Below, piece by piece: positions 1 through 10,560 of a stretch of DNA of 64,000 bases; the stretch's first letter is position 1, and each line of letters opens with the position of its first letter. Below the pieces are notes generated by a model that was given only the letters and a program-made list of their open reading frames with translations, made no database searches and was not told the DNA's origin. The stretch is taken from assembly GCF_000390185.1 (NCBI RefSeq), contig NZ_AQHR01000070.1:23575-87574 (forward strand). Direction: 5' to 3'. Position numbers and translations under genes: made by a program. The stretch comes from Lunatimonas lonarensis (lineage in GTDB: Bacteria; Bacteroidota; Bacteroidia; Cytophagales; Cyclobacteriaceae).

Positions 1-2
1 TT

Positions 3-344
3 ATCCGGGAAATGGATTTGGCCTATTCGGTGGCAGATATCGTGGTATCCCGCGCGGGGGCCCTATCGGTGTCTGAGCTTAGCCTGGTAGGCAAGCCTGT
101 AATTTTCATCCCGTCGCCAAATGTGGCAGAAGACCATCAAACCAAAAACGCTGAAACCTGTGTCTCCGCAGGAGCTGCTTGGATGCTAAAGGATAGAGAA
201 GCCATCAGCAACCTAGGTGAAGTTCTGGAAAAACTGGCCAACGACACGGACGAATGCCAACGATTGGGGGAAAACCTTTTGAAGATGGGCAAACCCCAGG
301 CAGCCAATGAAATTGTAGCAGTCATGGAAAAATGGATTCAATGA
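3..344 (+). CDS. murG: MurG C-terminal part (5' end outside window)
   Basis: This is the last 113 residues of the peripheral membrane glycosyltransferase that adds GlcNAc from UDP-GlcNAc to lipid I, making lipid II. The open frame runs in from the left edge, so the start lies outside the window. The motif SRAGALSVSEL and the following PSPNVAEDHQTKNA match the C-terminal nucleotide-sugar-binding lobe of MurG. The stop TGA overlaps the proposed murC start in an ATGA arrangement, which suggests translational coupling. The position directly before murC and ftsQAZ is the usual one in the division and cell-wall cluster. Identity is near certain; completeness cannot be judged. Confidence 0.95.
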   Translation: MREMDLAYSVADIVVSRAGALSVSELSLVGKPVIFIPSPNVAEDHQTKNAETCVSAGAAWMLKDREAISNLGEVLEKLANDTDECQRLGENLLKMGKPQAANEIVAVMEKWIQ

Positions 345-1738
345 ATTTGAAAGATCTACATAGCGTCTATTTTCTGGGTATCGGTGGTATCGGCATGAGT
401 GCCATCGCCCGCTGGTTTAACCACATCGGTGTACCGGTATGGGGTTACGACAAAACACCCTCCCCTCTTACCCACTCGCTGGAATCCGAGGGAATGAAAA
501 TCACCTACACGGACAGCATCAGTGAACTTCCCGGGTCGTTTTTGGCCTCAACCGAAAACCGTTTAGTCATTTGGACACCGGCAATTCCAAAGGATAGCGT
601 ACTGAAAAACTACCTGACGGAACAGGGATACGAGCTAAAGAAGCGCTCCGAAGTATTGGGATTGATCACGAAGGATATGTACTCAGTGGCAGTAGCCGGA
701 ACCCACGGCAAAACCACTACCTCGTCCATGGTGGCGCACCTACTAAAACATGCTGGAAAAAACATTGCTGCCTTCTTGGGAGGTTTGACACAGAACTACC
801 AAAGCAACTTGATTCTTAATGATGAAGAGAGCGACCAAGACCCAATTGTCGTGGTGGAAGCAGATGAATTTGACCGGTCCTTTTTACACCTGCACCCCAA
901 CATCAGCATTTTGACAAGTGCGGATCCAGATCACTTGGACATCTATGCCGACGGCAGCCATGTCATGGAGGGCTTTAGGGATTTTCTGGCATTGACCGCT
1001 CCGAAGGGCATGATAATAGGGCAGTATAAAGCACTCGAAAAACTGGCACCCCTCAAAAACCCAAGTGTGGAATCGATACCCTATGGTATCGGAAGCAAAC
1101 GTATACGCGCCAATAACATTGTCGCCGGTATCAGAGGTTTCCGGTTCGACTATGTAAACGAAGACGAGGAGATCAAAGATTTATATTTACCCCTACCAGG
1201 CTTTCACAACATTGAGAATGCCCTGGCAGCCATCACGACTGCCCTTCACTTTGGTGTCGATGAAGAAACGGTAAAAGCGGGTCTTTTATCTTACCGAGGT
1301 GTTAAACGACGATTTGAGTTGGTTTTCGAGGATGCCAATCACGTATACATCGACGACTATGCCCATCATCCGGAGGAAATCCGGGCCTTTTTGGCGTCTG
1401 TTCGCGCGATTTATCCAAACAAAAGGATCACCGCTGTATTTCAACCCCATTTGTTTACACGTACCCGGGATTTTGCCGAAGGGTTTTCAGAAAGTCTCTC
1501 CCTTGCCGATGAGGTAATCCTACTGGACATATACCCGGCGAGAGAACTTCCCATTCCCGGCGTCACTTCCGACATGCTGCTGGAAGGGATAAAGGCTCCG
1601 GTGAAAAGCTTACAGACCAAAGAGGGGTTGATCCCCTACTTAGCGCAAACCCAACCCGAGGTGCTTGTCACCATAGGAGCGGGAGATATTGACCGACTCG
1701 TAGAACCAATCCATAAATGGCTTAGCAATGGGAACTAA
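341..1738 (+). CDS. murC: UDP-N-acetylmuramate--L-alanine ligase
   Basis: This cytoplasmic Mur ligase adds L-Ala to UDP-MurNAc with ATP, the first peptide step of peptidoglycan synthesis. The product is 465 residues, normal for the family. The N-terminal Rossmann signature VYFLGIGGIGMSAIARW is present, the ATP-binding P-loop GTHGKTTTS lies at about residue 120, and DDYAHHPEEI marks the C-terminal ligase domain. I chose ATG 341 because it forms an ATGA overlap with murG and gives the usual MNLKDLHSVYFLG start; ATG 332 in the same frame would add three residues. The 3' end overlaps ftsQ by 11 bases. Confidence 0.97.
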   Translation: MNLKDLHSVYFLGIGGIGMSAIARWFNHIGVPVWGYDKTPSPLTHSLESEGMKITYTDSISELPGSFLASTENRLVIWTPAIPKDSVLKNYLTEQGYELKKRSEVLGLITKDMYSVAVAGTHGKTTTSSMVAHLLKHAGKNIAAFLGGLTQNYQSNLILNDEESDQDPIVVVEADEFDRSFLHLHPNISILTSADPDHLDIYADGSHVMEGFRDFLALTAPKGMIIGQYKALEKLAPLKNPSVESIPYGIGSKRIRANNIVAGIRGFRFDYVNEDEEIKDLYLPLPGFHNIENALAAITTALHFGVDEETVKAGLLSYRGVKRRFELVFEDANHVYIDDYAHHPEEIRAFLASVRAIYPNKRITAVFQPHLFTRTRDFAEGFSESLSLADEVILLDIYPARELPIPGVTSDMLLEGIKAPVKSLQTKEGLIPYLAQTQPEVLVTIGAGDIDRLVEPIHKWLSNGN

Positions 1739-2495
1739 CAGAAGCTGGAAATTGAAGCGATGGGTTTTGTTTGCCGCTATGGGCATGATCCTTGCCATCT
1801 ATGTAGGATTTGTAGAGATAAAAGGGGACGAGAAAACCTTTACCGGGCTGGAAGTTTACGTGGAAGGCGTTAGCGAACTGTATTTCGTGGAGGAAAAGGA
1901 GATCCACCGAATGCTCGAGAATGATTTTGAGCAACTCAAACCCGGCGTTAAGGTAAGTACGATCCCTCTGTATGAACTCGAAAAGAAGGTGGAGAACCAT
2001 CCCTTCGTAAAGGATGCAGAGGTATTTGTTGACCTAAAGGGCAAGGTAATGGTAAAGGTAGCGCAGCATATTCCCCTGGCACGGATTACCCGCCCCATGG
2101 CACCGGATGGGTATATCAGTACGGAGGGAGTGATATTGCCCACGTCCACCCACTTTACCCCTAGAGTCATAACCATTCAGGGACGAGGTGCAGATCGCAT
2201 ACTGGAAACGGGAAGCTTGGGGACGGATGGAGATAGTCTTCTGGAACTCCTTCATTTTATTGATCGGGATAAGCTTTGGCATGCCCAGATCAGTGGAATA
2301 GAGTTACTCGCCAACGGCGATGTGATTCTTCAACAGCAGGTAGGTAAGCAGGTGATCGAATTTGGAAAACCAGAGTCTATTGAAGAGAAATTCAAGAAAA
2401 TAAGCATCTACTATACCGAAATCGTGCCACTTAAAGGCTGGAATACCTACGAGCGGGTAAACGTGAAATTCAAGGATCAGATTATTTGTGAATAA
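1728..2495 (+). CDS. ftsQ: Cell division protein FtsQ
   Basis: The 255-residue product is a bitopic divisome protein. A short basic cytoplasmic tail is followed by one membrane segment (about residues 11-27, VLFAAMGMILAIYVGFV) and a periplasmic part with a POTRA-like region (about 40-110) and an FtsQ beta domain. FtsQ links early and late division proteins. Sequence conservation in this family is low, so the call rests on architecture plus position between murC and ftsA. No ddl gene lies between murC and ftsQ. The gene starts inside the murC 3' end and ends 12 bases before ftsA, which suggests one transcript. Confidence 0.9.
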   Translation: MGTNRSWKLKRWVLFAAMGMILAIYVGFVEIKGDEKTFTGLEVYVEGVSELYFVEEKEIHRMLENDFEQLKPGVKVSTIPLYELEKKVENHPFVKDAEVFVDLKGKVMVKVAQHIPLARITRPMAPDGYISTEGVILPTSTHFTPRVITIQGRGADRILETGSLGTDGDSLLELLHFIDRDKLWHAQISGIELLANGDVILQQQVGKQVIEFGKPESIEEKFKKISIYYTEIVPLKGWNTYERVNVKFKDQIICE

Positions 2496-2507
2496 ATAAA
2501 GAGCGCT

Positions 2508-3833
2508 ATGGAAAATGACAAACTAGTGGTGGGACTGGATATCGGTACCACAAAAATCTGCGCAGTTATCGGGCGCAAAAACGAATTTGGGAAACTGGAG
2601 GTTTTGGGGATGGGCAAAGCGGTATCCGAAGGGGTAACGAGAGGAATTGTCACCAATATTGACAAGACTACCCACGCCATTCAGAAAGCGGTAAACGAGG
2701 CCTCCGAAATGTCTAACGTGGATATTGGTGAGGTAATCGTAGGCATTGCAGGTCAGCATATCCGCAGCTCCGTACACCATGGAGTGATTATCCGCAACAA
2801 CCAAGACGACGAAATCACGGTAGAGGATGTGCGGCGCCTTGCCAACGATATGGAAAACATCATCGTCCCGCCTGGCAACAACATTATCCACGTTATGCCC
2901 CAAGACTATACGGTGGATTACGAGGACGGGATCAAAGACCCGGTAGGAATGTCCGGCGTGAGATTGGAGGCAGACTTTCACATCATCACCGCGCAGAGCA
3001 CTGCCATCAATAACATTAGCAAATGCGTACGAAGGGCCAGCCTGATCTCTAAGGACCTAATTCTCGAGCCATTGGCAAGCTCCCTTTCCGTGCTGAGCGA
3101 GGAAGACAGGGAAGCGGGGGTATGTTTGGTGGACATTGGAGGGGGAACCACCGATGTGGCTATTTTTTATGAAAACATCATCCGCCATACCGCGGTGATC
3201 CCTTTCGGAGGAAACATCATTACGACAGACATCAAAGAAGGCTGCATGGTGATGCAAAACCAGGCGGAGCTCTTGAAAACAAAATTCGGAAAGGCACTTG
3301 CTGAAAAAGCCAACCCTAATGAAATCGTTTCTATTCCGGGCCTTCGCAATCGGCCTCCGAAAGAAATTTCCGTGAAAAACCTCGCCTCCATCATACAGGC
3401 CAGGATGGAGGAGATCATCGAAATGGTCCATTCGGAAATTGTGGCCAGTGGAACGTACAAAAAACTTGCGGGTGGCATAGTCCTTACCGGTGGCGGGTCA
3501 CTTCTTAACGGTGCTTCCCAATTATTCGAATACGTAACCGGACTGGATACCCGCATCGGCTATCCCAATGAGCACCTGGGCAAATCCAAAGTGGAGGAAA
3601 TAAAAAGCCCCATGTACGCCACCACCGTTGGACTTGTATTGGCAGGCTTTAAGGCATTGGACGACCGTGAGGAAACCTACCGGGCCAAGGAACAGAACAG
3701 CCCAATGGCCGCGAATGCAAGAAATAAAACCAATCGATTGGAAAATGGCCCCAAGGATATCATTACCAACATAACCAAGCGACTAAAAAACTTTATCACC
3801 GATGACATGGGAGACGAGGCCCAAAGTTACTGA
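2508..3833 (+). CDS. ftsA: Cell division protein FtsA
   Basis: This is the actin-like ATPase that anchors FtsZ filaments to the membrane; it has 441 residues. The phosphate-1 motif GLDIGTTKICAVIG is at residues 9-22, and VCLVDIGGGTTDVAIF and GGIVLTGGGSLLNGA are the second phosphate and adenosine motifs. The 1C-domain insertion typical of FtsA follows the first motif. The C-terminus carries an amphipathic stretch (ITKRLKNFITDDM) that would serve as membrane-targeting sequence, after a polar linker of about 30 residues. It lies 92 bases before ftsZ in the same orientation. Confidence 0.97.
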   Translation: MENDKLVVGLDIGTTKICAVIGRKNEFGKLEVLGMGKAVSEGVTRGIVTNIDKTTHAIQKAVNEASEMSNVDIGEVIVGIAGQHIRSSVHHGVIIRNNQDDEITVEDVRRLANDMENIIVPPGNNIIHVMPQDYTVDYEDGIKDPVGMSGVRLEADFHIITAQSTAINNISKCVRRASLISKDLILEPLASSLSVLSEEDREAGVCLVDIGGGTTDVAIFYENIIRHTAVIPFGGNIITTDIKEGCMVMQNQAELLKTKFGKALAEKANPNEIVSIPGLRNRPPKEISVKNLASIIQARMEEIIEMVHSEIVASGTYKKLAGGIVLTGGGSLLNGASQLFEYVTGLDTRIGYPNEHLGKSKVEEIKSPMYATTVGLVLAGFKALDDREETYRAKEQNSPMAANARNKTNRLENGPKDIITNITKRLKNFITDDMGDEAQSY

Positions 3834-3925
3834 TCACCACTTCTATGCGCTCCTATTTTCCATAATGCACACCATCAAATTAGCCAAACTATAGTTCACC
3901 ATTTACGAGGAAAACGTCAGAAATC

Positions 3926-5527
3926 ATGAAAGACTATCAATTTGACATCCCCAAAAACCACAAATCCATCATAAAAGTGATCGGAGTGGGTGGAGGAGGC
4001 TCCAATGCCGTCAACCACATGTATAACCAAGGCATTAAAGACGTGGAATTTGTCGTCGTCAATACCGATGCGCAAGCCCTAAAAAGCAGTCCCGTGCCCC
4101 TAAAAATCCAAATCGGCACCCATCTTACCGAAGGGCTGGGTGCCGGTGCCAATCCCGAAAAGGGAAAACATGCTGCCATGGAGAGCAAGGAGGAAATCCG
4201 TGAATTGCTTTCGGACAATACCAAGATGATCTTCATCACGGCCGGTATGGGAGGCGGTACAGGTACCGGTGCGGCTCCCGTGATAGCCAAAATAGCCAAA
4301 GACATGGACATCCTTACCGTTGGGATTGTTACGGCTCCTTTTGTTTTCGAAGGCAGGAAAAAATTATTGTCTGCCCAGCTGGGTATCGAAACCTTGCGGG
4401 AGAACTGCGACACGGTGCTTGTGATCCTCAACGACAAGCTGCGTGAAATCTACGGCAACCTTCCCATCCGCCAGGCATTTGGAAAGGCAGATAATATCCT
4501 GACGACCGCCGCCAAGTCCATCGCGGAAATCATCACCGTACATCAGGACGTTAACGTCGACTTTGAGGACGTAAAGACGGTAATGAAAGACGCAGGTGCA
4601 GCGGTAATGGGCTCTGCCACGGAAGAGGGCGAGGATCGATCCATCAAGGCCGCCGAAAAGGCCATCTCCTCGCCTCTGCTAAACAACGTGGACATAAAAG
4701 GAGCGAAGAAGATTCTCCTTTCCATCATGTTTGGCGAAGAAGAGGAGCTTTCCATGGATGAACTGAGCGATATTACCGAATATATCACCAAACGAGCGGG
4801 AGACAATGCGGACGTCATCTTTGGGCAAGGTATGGATCCAGACTTGAAGAAGGGCATCCGAGTTACCGTAATTGCCACCGGTTTTGAGCCGGAGTCGATC
4901 ACGGAGAAACATCAGATCATGGGCCAAAAGGCTGACGAGTCAAAAAAAGTCATCGACCTAGAGTCCGGAAAAACTTCTAAGGTGGAGGAAGTCGGCACTC
5001 AAACAGGTCAACAGTTTTCGTTTATCATCCCCACTCCAGTACAGGCAGATCAACCCAAAGCGGAGGAAAAACCACACGCAGAGCCAGAATCCAGGCCAGA
5101 AACCCCCGTTGTGCATAACCTGAAGAGTACCGCTGAAAACGACGAGGAGTATATCTTTGAAAAACCTGTGCCGACCCCTGAACCAAGAAAGGTATTGACG
5201 CTATTCGACAAGGCGGACAACAACTACGTGCCACCGAAGCCTAAAGCAGAGCCGGAGACCAACCCGCACCTCTCGTATTACAACGAAATGCGCGACTCCG
5301 CGGTAAAAAGGGTTTACGAAAAATTCGAACGGCTGAAACAAAAAAGATCCGTAGACCAGTCGCCCGAAGAGTTCAAGGAAAAACTGGAGGTTCCGGCTTA
5401 CCTGCGCAAAAATGTACAGCTACAGGAAGTAGGGCACAGCTCCGAACGAAACCTATCCAAATTTAACCTGAACGATGATAACGAGATAATCAGCAACAAC
5501 CGTTTTCTGCACGATAACGTGGACTAA
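3926..5527 (+). CDS. ftsZ: Cell division GTPase FtsZ, with long acidic C-terminal linker
   Basis: This tubulin-like GTPase forms the Z-ring. Of its 533 residues, the conserved GTPase core ends near 330. GVGGGGSNAVN is at residues 20-30 and the tubulin signature GGGTGTG at 109-115; NNVDIKGAKKILLSI belongs to the C-terminal core domain. The remaining 200 or so residues are a Pro/Glu/Lys-rich linker with a conserved-looking EVPAYLRKNVQLQEV block and a short tail (NNRFLHDNVD) in the place of the usual C-terminal peptide. Long linkers are known in Bacteroidota. The 3' end overlaps the convergent FMN reductase gene by four bases. Confidence 0.97.
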   Translation: MKDYQFDIPKNHKSIIKVIGVGGGGSNAVNHMYNQGIKDVEFVVVNTDAQALKSSPVPLKIQIGTHLTEGLGAGANPEKGKHAAMESKEEIRELLSDNTKMIFITAGMGGGTGTGAAPVIAKIAKDMDILTVGIVTAPFVFEGRKKLLSAQLGIETLRENCDTVLVILNDKLREIYGNLPIRQAFGKADNILTTAAKSIAEIITVHQDVNVDFEDVKTVMKDAGAAVMGSATEEGEDRSIKAAEKAISSPLLNNVDIKGAKKILLSIMFGEEEELSMDELSDITEYITKRAGDNADVIFGQGMDPDLKKGIRVTVIATGFEPESITEKHQIMGQKADESKKVIDLESGKTSKVEEVGTQTGQQFSFIIPTPVQADQPKAEEKPHAEPESRPETPVVHNLKSTAENDEEYIFEKPVPTPEPRKVLTLFDKADNNYVPPKPKAEPETNPHLSYYNEMRDSAVKRVYEKFERLKQKRSVDQSPEEFKEKLEVPAYLRKNVQLQEVGHSSERNLSKFNLNDDNEIISNNRFLHDNVD

Positions 5528-6048
5528 AAAGCAATCAGCAAATCCGCCTGTTCCCGCAATAAGTCAAGATACAATCTGTTGGTGAGCAGATTACCTGACA
5601 TATTTTCCTCAATCTTTGCCAGTCTTGGCTTAAAGGCGAGAACATGCATTCCCAGGTAATGAAAAACGTCGGTAAGGTGGCTCATGGCTATACTGCCACC
5701 GCCGACGCCTGAGGATATCCCCACTAACGCACACTTTTTGTGCCGGAAGCTGTTGGGATAGGTCATACCATCTATAAAGGCCTTTAATATCCCCGGAAAG
5801 GAGTGGTTATACTCCGGCACAATAAAAACGTATTTACTGCCCTCCTTAACCTGCTCGTGTACTTTGTTGAAAGCGGGATTCTTTCCGTTGTTCTCGTAGA
5901 GTGCCGAAAACACAAAGTCGTCCGGCAAGTCGCTGAGTGAAACAATCTCGGAGGGCTGTCCCAAATCCGTTAGAATTTCACGGTATTGCAAGGCAATCAT
6001 TTCAGAAATGGAAGGCTTACGGTTTGTGCCGACTATGATTTTAATCAT
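5524..6048 (-). CDS. NADPH-dependent FMN reductase family protein
   Basis: The 174-residue cytosolic flavodoxin-fold protein starts with IKIIVGTNRKPSISEMI, the FMN phosphate-binding loop, and has the family signature PEYNHSFPGILKAFID near residue 80 and GISSGVGGGSIA near 115. Family members reduce FMN, quinones or azo compounds with NAD(P)H; the substrate here cannot be read from sequence. It is convergent with ftsZ (4-base overlap at the stops) and divergent from punA, so it is probably its own transcription unit. The start ATG at 6048 gives the normal family N-terminus. Confidence 0.85.
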   Translation of the reverse strand: MIKIIVGTNRKPSISEMIALQYREILTDLGQPSEIVSLSDLPDDFVFSALYENNGKNPAFNKVHEQVKEGSKYVFIVPEYNHSFPGILKAFIDGMTYPNSFRHKKCALVGISSGVGGGSIAMSHLTDVFHYLGMHVLAFKPRLAKIEENMSGNLLTNRLYLDLLREQADLLIAF

Positions 6049-6159
6049 AAATGCTTTTGGAAAATTTTCGTAACCCCATTACTACAACCAACAGCAGGGT
6101 AAAGTTTCTCAAAAACAGGTTTAAATCGGGAACATATCCAGTTTTATTTTTTAAAGTCC

Positions 6160-6167
6160 TACTTTTG
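6160..6167 (+). promoter_or_regulatory. Candidate -7 promoter element of punA
   Basis: TACTTTTG matches the Bacteroidota -7 consensus TAnnTTTG exactly and lies 31 bases before the punA start. No convincing -33 TTTG is present at the usual spacing. The match is short, so chance occurrence is possible in this AT-rich gap. Confidence 0.45.
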
Positions 6168-6198
6168 ACATGTTAAAACCTCACTAACCTTAGTCATT

Positions 6199-7029
6199 AT
6201 GCCTAGTAACCAACCTTACATTCAACGAATCGGCGACGCTTTTCAATACCTTACCGACTGCTTCGATACTTCGCCAGAGATCGGAATTGTACTTGGCACC
6301 GGATTGGGCGGTTTATTGGACTCTATCCAAGTAGAAAGTGAGGTCAACTACAAGGACATACCCCATTTTCCGCTATCTACGGTAGATTCACATGCCGGAA
6401 AGCTGGTGTTCGGCACTGTCCAGGGCAAGTCCGTCGTGGCAATGAAGGGTCGCTTCCACTACTATGAAGGGTATACCATGAAAGAAGTCACCTTCCCTAT
6501 CCGTGTCATGAAGCAAATGGGAATAAAGCACCTGTTGGTCTCCAACGCATCCGGTGGCTTAAATCCCGCCTATAAGGTCGGAGAATGCATGGTCATCGAT
6601 GACCATATAAACCTTTTTCCCGAAAATCCATTAACCGGCAAAAACTTGGATTCGATGGGGCCAAGATTTCCGGACATGAGCGAACCCTACCGTATAGACC
6701 TAGTGGAAGCAGCGATTAACTATGCAAAAAAACACGGGCTAACCCTCCATCGGGGTGTGTACGCTGGAGTGACGGGACCAACACTGGAAACGCCCGCTGA
6801 ATATAGGTACCTGCGGGCTATTGGAGCAGACGCAGTCGGCATGAGCACAGTTCCCGAAGTAATCGTAGCCCGACACATGGATATCCCTGTGTTTGGCATC
6901 TCTGCCATTACGGATTTGGGCGTACCAGGCAAGATTAAGAAGATTTCCCTAGCGGATGTCATCGACGCCGCCAAGACCGCCGAACCGGTTATGACCCGCG
7001 TAATGAATGAGGTGATACGCATACTGTGA
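6199..7029 (+). CDS. punA: Purine-nucleoside phosphorylase, trimeric type
   Basis: This enzyme splits inosine and guanosine with phosphate into base and ribose-1-phosphate for purine salvage in the cytosol. At 276 residues it is typical for the low-molecular-mass trimeric class. The phosphate-binding loop GTGLGGLL is at about residue 33, HAGKLVFG and KGRFHYYEGY follow, and VTGPTLETPAEYRYL and VGMSTVPEVIVARH form the base and ribose site. Glu and Asn contacts of the class (ETPAEY, SAITD) are retained. It stands alone behind its own candidate promoter. Confidence 0.95.
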   Translation: MPSNQPYIQRIGDAFQYLTDCFDTSPEIGIVLGTGLGGLLDSIQVESEVNYKDIPHFPLSTVDSHAGKLVFGTVQGKSVVAMKGRFHYYEGYTMKEVTFPIRVMKQMGIKHLLVSNASGGLNPAYKVGECMVIDDHINLFPENPLTGKNLDSMGPRFPDMSEPYRIDLVEAAINYAKKHGLTLHRGVYAGVTGPTLETPAEYRYLRAIGADAVGMSTVPEVIVARHMDIPVFGISAITDLGVPGKIKKISLADVIDAAKTAEPVMTRVMNEVIRIL

Positions 7030-7148
7030 TCGCTCCAAAGGCAGGTTACAACCTTTTACGAGGCTTTCAATCCGTATTTCTTGTGAACAAACCAGATTTT
7101 TAAGGATAATTTTATACAATATCAGAGATTTAAATAAGAGATTTTAAG

Positions 7149-7156
7149 TATATTTG
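7149..7156 (+). promoter_or_regulatory. Candidate -7 promoter element of the 83-residue repeat protein gene
   Basis: TATATTTG matches TAnnTTTG exactly, 64 bases before the start at 7220. The predicted 5' leader contains the inverted repeat at 7165-7179. There is no clear -33 element. Confidence 0.4.
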
Positions 7157-7164
7157 GGATAGTG

Positions 7165-7179
7165 CTATCGGCTCGATAG
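7165..7179. repeat. Short inverted repeat in the leader of the 83-residue gene
   Basis: CTATCG, a three-base spacer GCT, then CGATAG form a perfect 6-bp inverted repeat between the candidate promoter and the start codon. It could be a repressor operator just after the transcription start or a small leader hairpin; the sequence alone does not decide. Confidence 0.4.
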
Positions 7180-7219
7180 TAAAGAAAGATTTTTCAGGAC
7201 ACCTTGGATCGATAATAAT

Positions 7220-7471
7220 ATGGCAGATCAAAAATCCAAATCCTACTACGAAAAAAACAAGGATAAAATTCTCCGCAAACTTAAAGAACGATATAGGGAG
7301 GACGAGGAATTTAGAGAAAAAGCGAGGGAAACCTACCGGGAAAGGTATCAAAATGACCCCGAGTACCGAGAAAAGACACTGAATCGAGCCAAAACCCGCT
7401 ACCATACCGACGAAGAATATCGGAATGCAACTCGGGCAAGGGGAAAGAAACCAAGCGGAGGGAAAAAGTAG
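7220..7471 (+). CDS. Small highly charged protein with three 18-residue repeats
   Basis: I do not recognise a function. The 83-residue product is dominated by Lys, Arg, Glu and Tyr. After a basic, probably helical lead (residues 1-22) come three tandem 18-residue units at 23-40, 41-58 and 59-76 with the shared pattern [ET]RY..D.E[FY]R, ending in a basic GKKPSGGKK tail. Arg-Tyr and Asp/Glu pairs recur at fixed spacing, which suggests a repeating helix with salt bridges or a nucleic-acid-binding rod. It has its own candidate promoter, a leader inverted repeat and two downstream hairpins. The repeats and the upstream signals make a real gene likely despite its size. Confidence 0.65.
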   Translation: MADQKSKSYYEKNKDKILRKLKERYREDEEFREKARETYRERYQNDPEYREKTLNRAKTRYHTDEEYRNATRARGKKPSGGKK

Positions 7472-7473
7472 GC

Positions 7474-7517
7474 CAAGACTTTTGACTCACTTTCTGACTG
7501 CTTTTTTCAAAAGTTGG
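7474..7517. repeat. Inverted repeat just after the 83-residue gene
   Basis: CCAAGACTTTTGA and TCAAAAGTTGG are complementary over about 11 pairs with a two-base bulge, separated by about 20 bases rich in T. The position directly behind the stop codon suits a transcription terminator or 3' stabilising structure. Confidence 0.4.
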
Positions 7518-7549
7518 CTCTGCCTTTATTTTGAAACTACCGCGTTCCC

Positions 7550-7571
7550 TTCCAAAGGGTAACCTTTGGAA
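7550..7571. repeat. Perfect hairpin TTCCAAAGG / CCTTTGGAA
   Basis: A 9-bp perfect stem with a GTAA loop lies in the 237-base gap between the 83-residue gene and the secreted protein gene. There is no run of T after it, so it is not a classic terminator. It may be a second 3' structure of the upstream transcript or a binding site. Confidence 0.4.
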
Positions 7572-7708
7572 TACGGATAAAAGATGCCCTGTATAGGCTC
7601 CTCTTTTAAACGCAACCTGTTGATTGTTTTCAAATTTTAACGTATAAATCCTTTTTCCAAAACAGGGGAGCTATAACTTCCCAAACACACAATCAATCAA
7701 TTCTTTTT

Positions 7709-8752
7709 ATGAAACGCATCCTTTCCATTCTGGTGACCAGCCTACTGATAGGCTACACGCCTGTCTTCGGACAAACCCATTTTCTAACGCTAAATGATCA
7801 GCGAATTGATCTCTCTGCCACACCTTTTACAATCACCAAAGTGATCGATGAACGGGTAGATAAATCCAATATCGGTTGGACTCAAAAAGGCATGGGCAAT
7901 ATGAGGGTCAACGCAGGTTTCACCAATCCATTTGACGTCGAAATCCTTGACTTTTTGAGAAACAACCTTGGTTCGGAAGGACCTGAAATCCAAGTCGTCA
8001 TCCGAAATTTGAAGATCGCTGAAAAGACAGGATTTTCGAAGGAGACCGGAACCTGTGAGCTTTCGGTCGATTTCCTTTTAGAGGATGCTTCTTCGCTATA
8101 CAGGGTGCTACAAACTACCGTCGTAGCTGAGGTTACCGGAACCGATGTCACCAAAAAACACCCGACAAACATCGCCAGTGCATTCAAGATGAGCTTTGAG
8201 CGTCTCTCCTCGGTCGATTTGTCAGACAAAAAAAACCTTTATGCCATTGCCTTATCGGACATTGGTACAGACTTACCCGATTCCATCAAATACAATTACC
8301 CTATTTTCACTCAACCCATAAAGAACGGTGTATACGCCGACTATGAAGAACTGAAAAACAATAATCCATCGAATATGGATTCATTCTACATCGAAAAAAG
8401 GCCTAGGCAATCCAACCCCTGGCTGGGGACCTTTGAAGTCATCCCAAAGTTTGAGGGTTCTAACCAAAAAGTCAAAAAAGTGTGGGCAATCGCACTGGAT
8501 GGTGAGGTGTATGTCTATCATCAACGCGAGTTTTTCCCATTATCAATTTCCCACTATGAACTATTTTTCCAAGGATATGGAATTCCAAGCGGTCAGGGAG
8601 TCTCCACGGGGGCCTTGATCGGTGGGCTAATCGGAGCCGGAATCGCATCTGGGATAGAAAGCTCAAACGCCAAAAAACAGATGGTTTCCTACTACATTGA
8701 CCCATCGAGCGGCGGAATCTCGCGAACAGTCCTAGAAATGACAGCCAAGTAA
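7709..8752 (+). CDS. Exported protein of unknown function with a C-terminal glycine-zipper segment
   Basis: The 347-residue product has an N-terminal signal peptide (MKRILSILVTSLLIGYTPVFG, cut probably after FGQ). The mature part shows no domain I can name. Near residues 295-313 the sequence TGALIGGLIGAGIASGIES is a glycine-zipper-like hydrophobic segment, as in small outer-membrane or pore-associated proteins. The preceding region is rich in beta-forming residues. It is a single gene, closed by a hairpin at 8782-8820. Cell-envelope location is likely; function is unknown. Confidence 0.7.
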   Translation: MKRILSILVTSLLIGYTPVFGQTHFLTLNDQRIDLSATPFTITKVIDERVDKSNIGWTQKGMGNMRVNAGFTNPFDVEILDFLRNNLGSEGPEIQVVIRNLKIAEKTGFSKETGTCELSVDFLLEDASSLYRVLQTTVVAEVTGTDVTKKHPTNIASAFKMSFERLSSVDLSDKKNLYAIALSDIGTDLPDSIKYNYPIFTQPIKNGVYADYEELKNNNPSNMDSFYIEKRPRQSNPWLGTFEVIPKFEGSNQKVKKVWAIALDGEVYVYHQREFFPLSISHYELFFQGYGIPSGQGVSTGALIGGLIGAGIASGIESSNAKKQMVSYYIDPSSGGISRTVLEMTAK

Positions 8753-8781
8753 AATCAATCCTCCCACCAAACTCGATTTCA

Positions 8782-8820
8782 GGGCTTCCCATGCAAACAT
8801 TATCCGGAAATGGGAAGCCC
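8782..8820. terminator. Hairpin between convergent genes (probable bidirectional terminator)
   Basis: GGGCTTCCCAT and ATGGGAAGCCC form a perfect 11-bp stem with a 17-base loop, midway between the stop of the exported protein gene and the stop of pgi. No U-run follows on either strand, so the mode of termination is uncertain. Confidence 0.5.
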
Positions 8821-8886
8821 CAAACCCATATTGCATATCAAATCACTGATGCTGAAAACCATGAGATAAGCAATCTATTTTCTCGA

Positions 8887-10545
<1,659 letters not shown>

Positions 10546-10560
10546 CTAGTGTTAGGAAGG

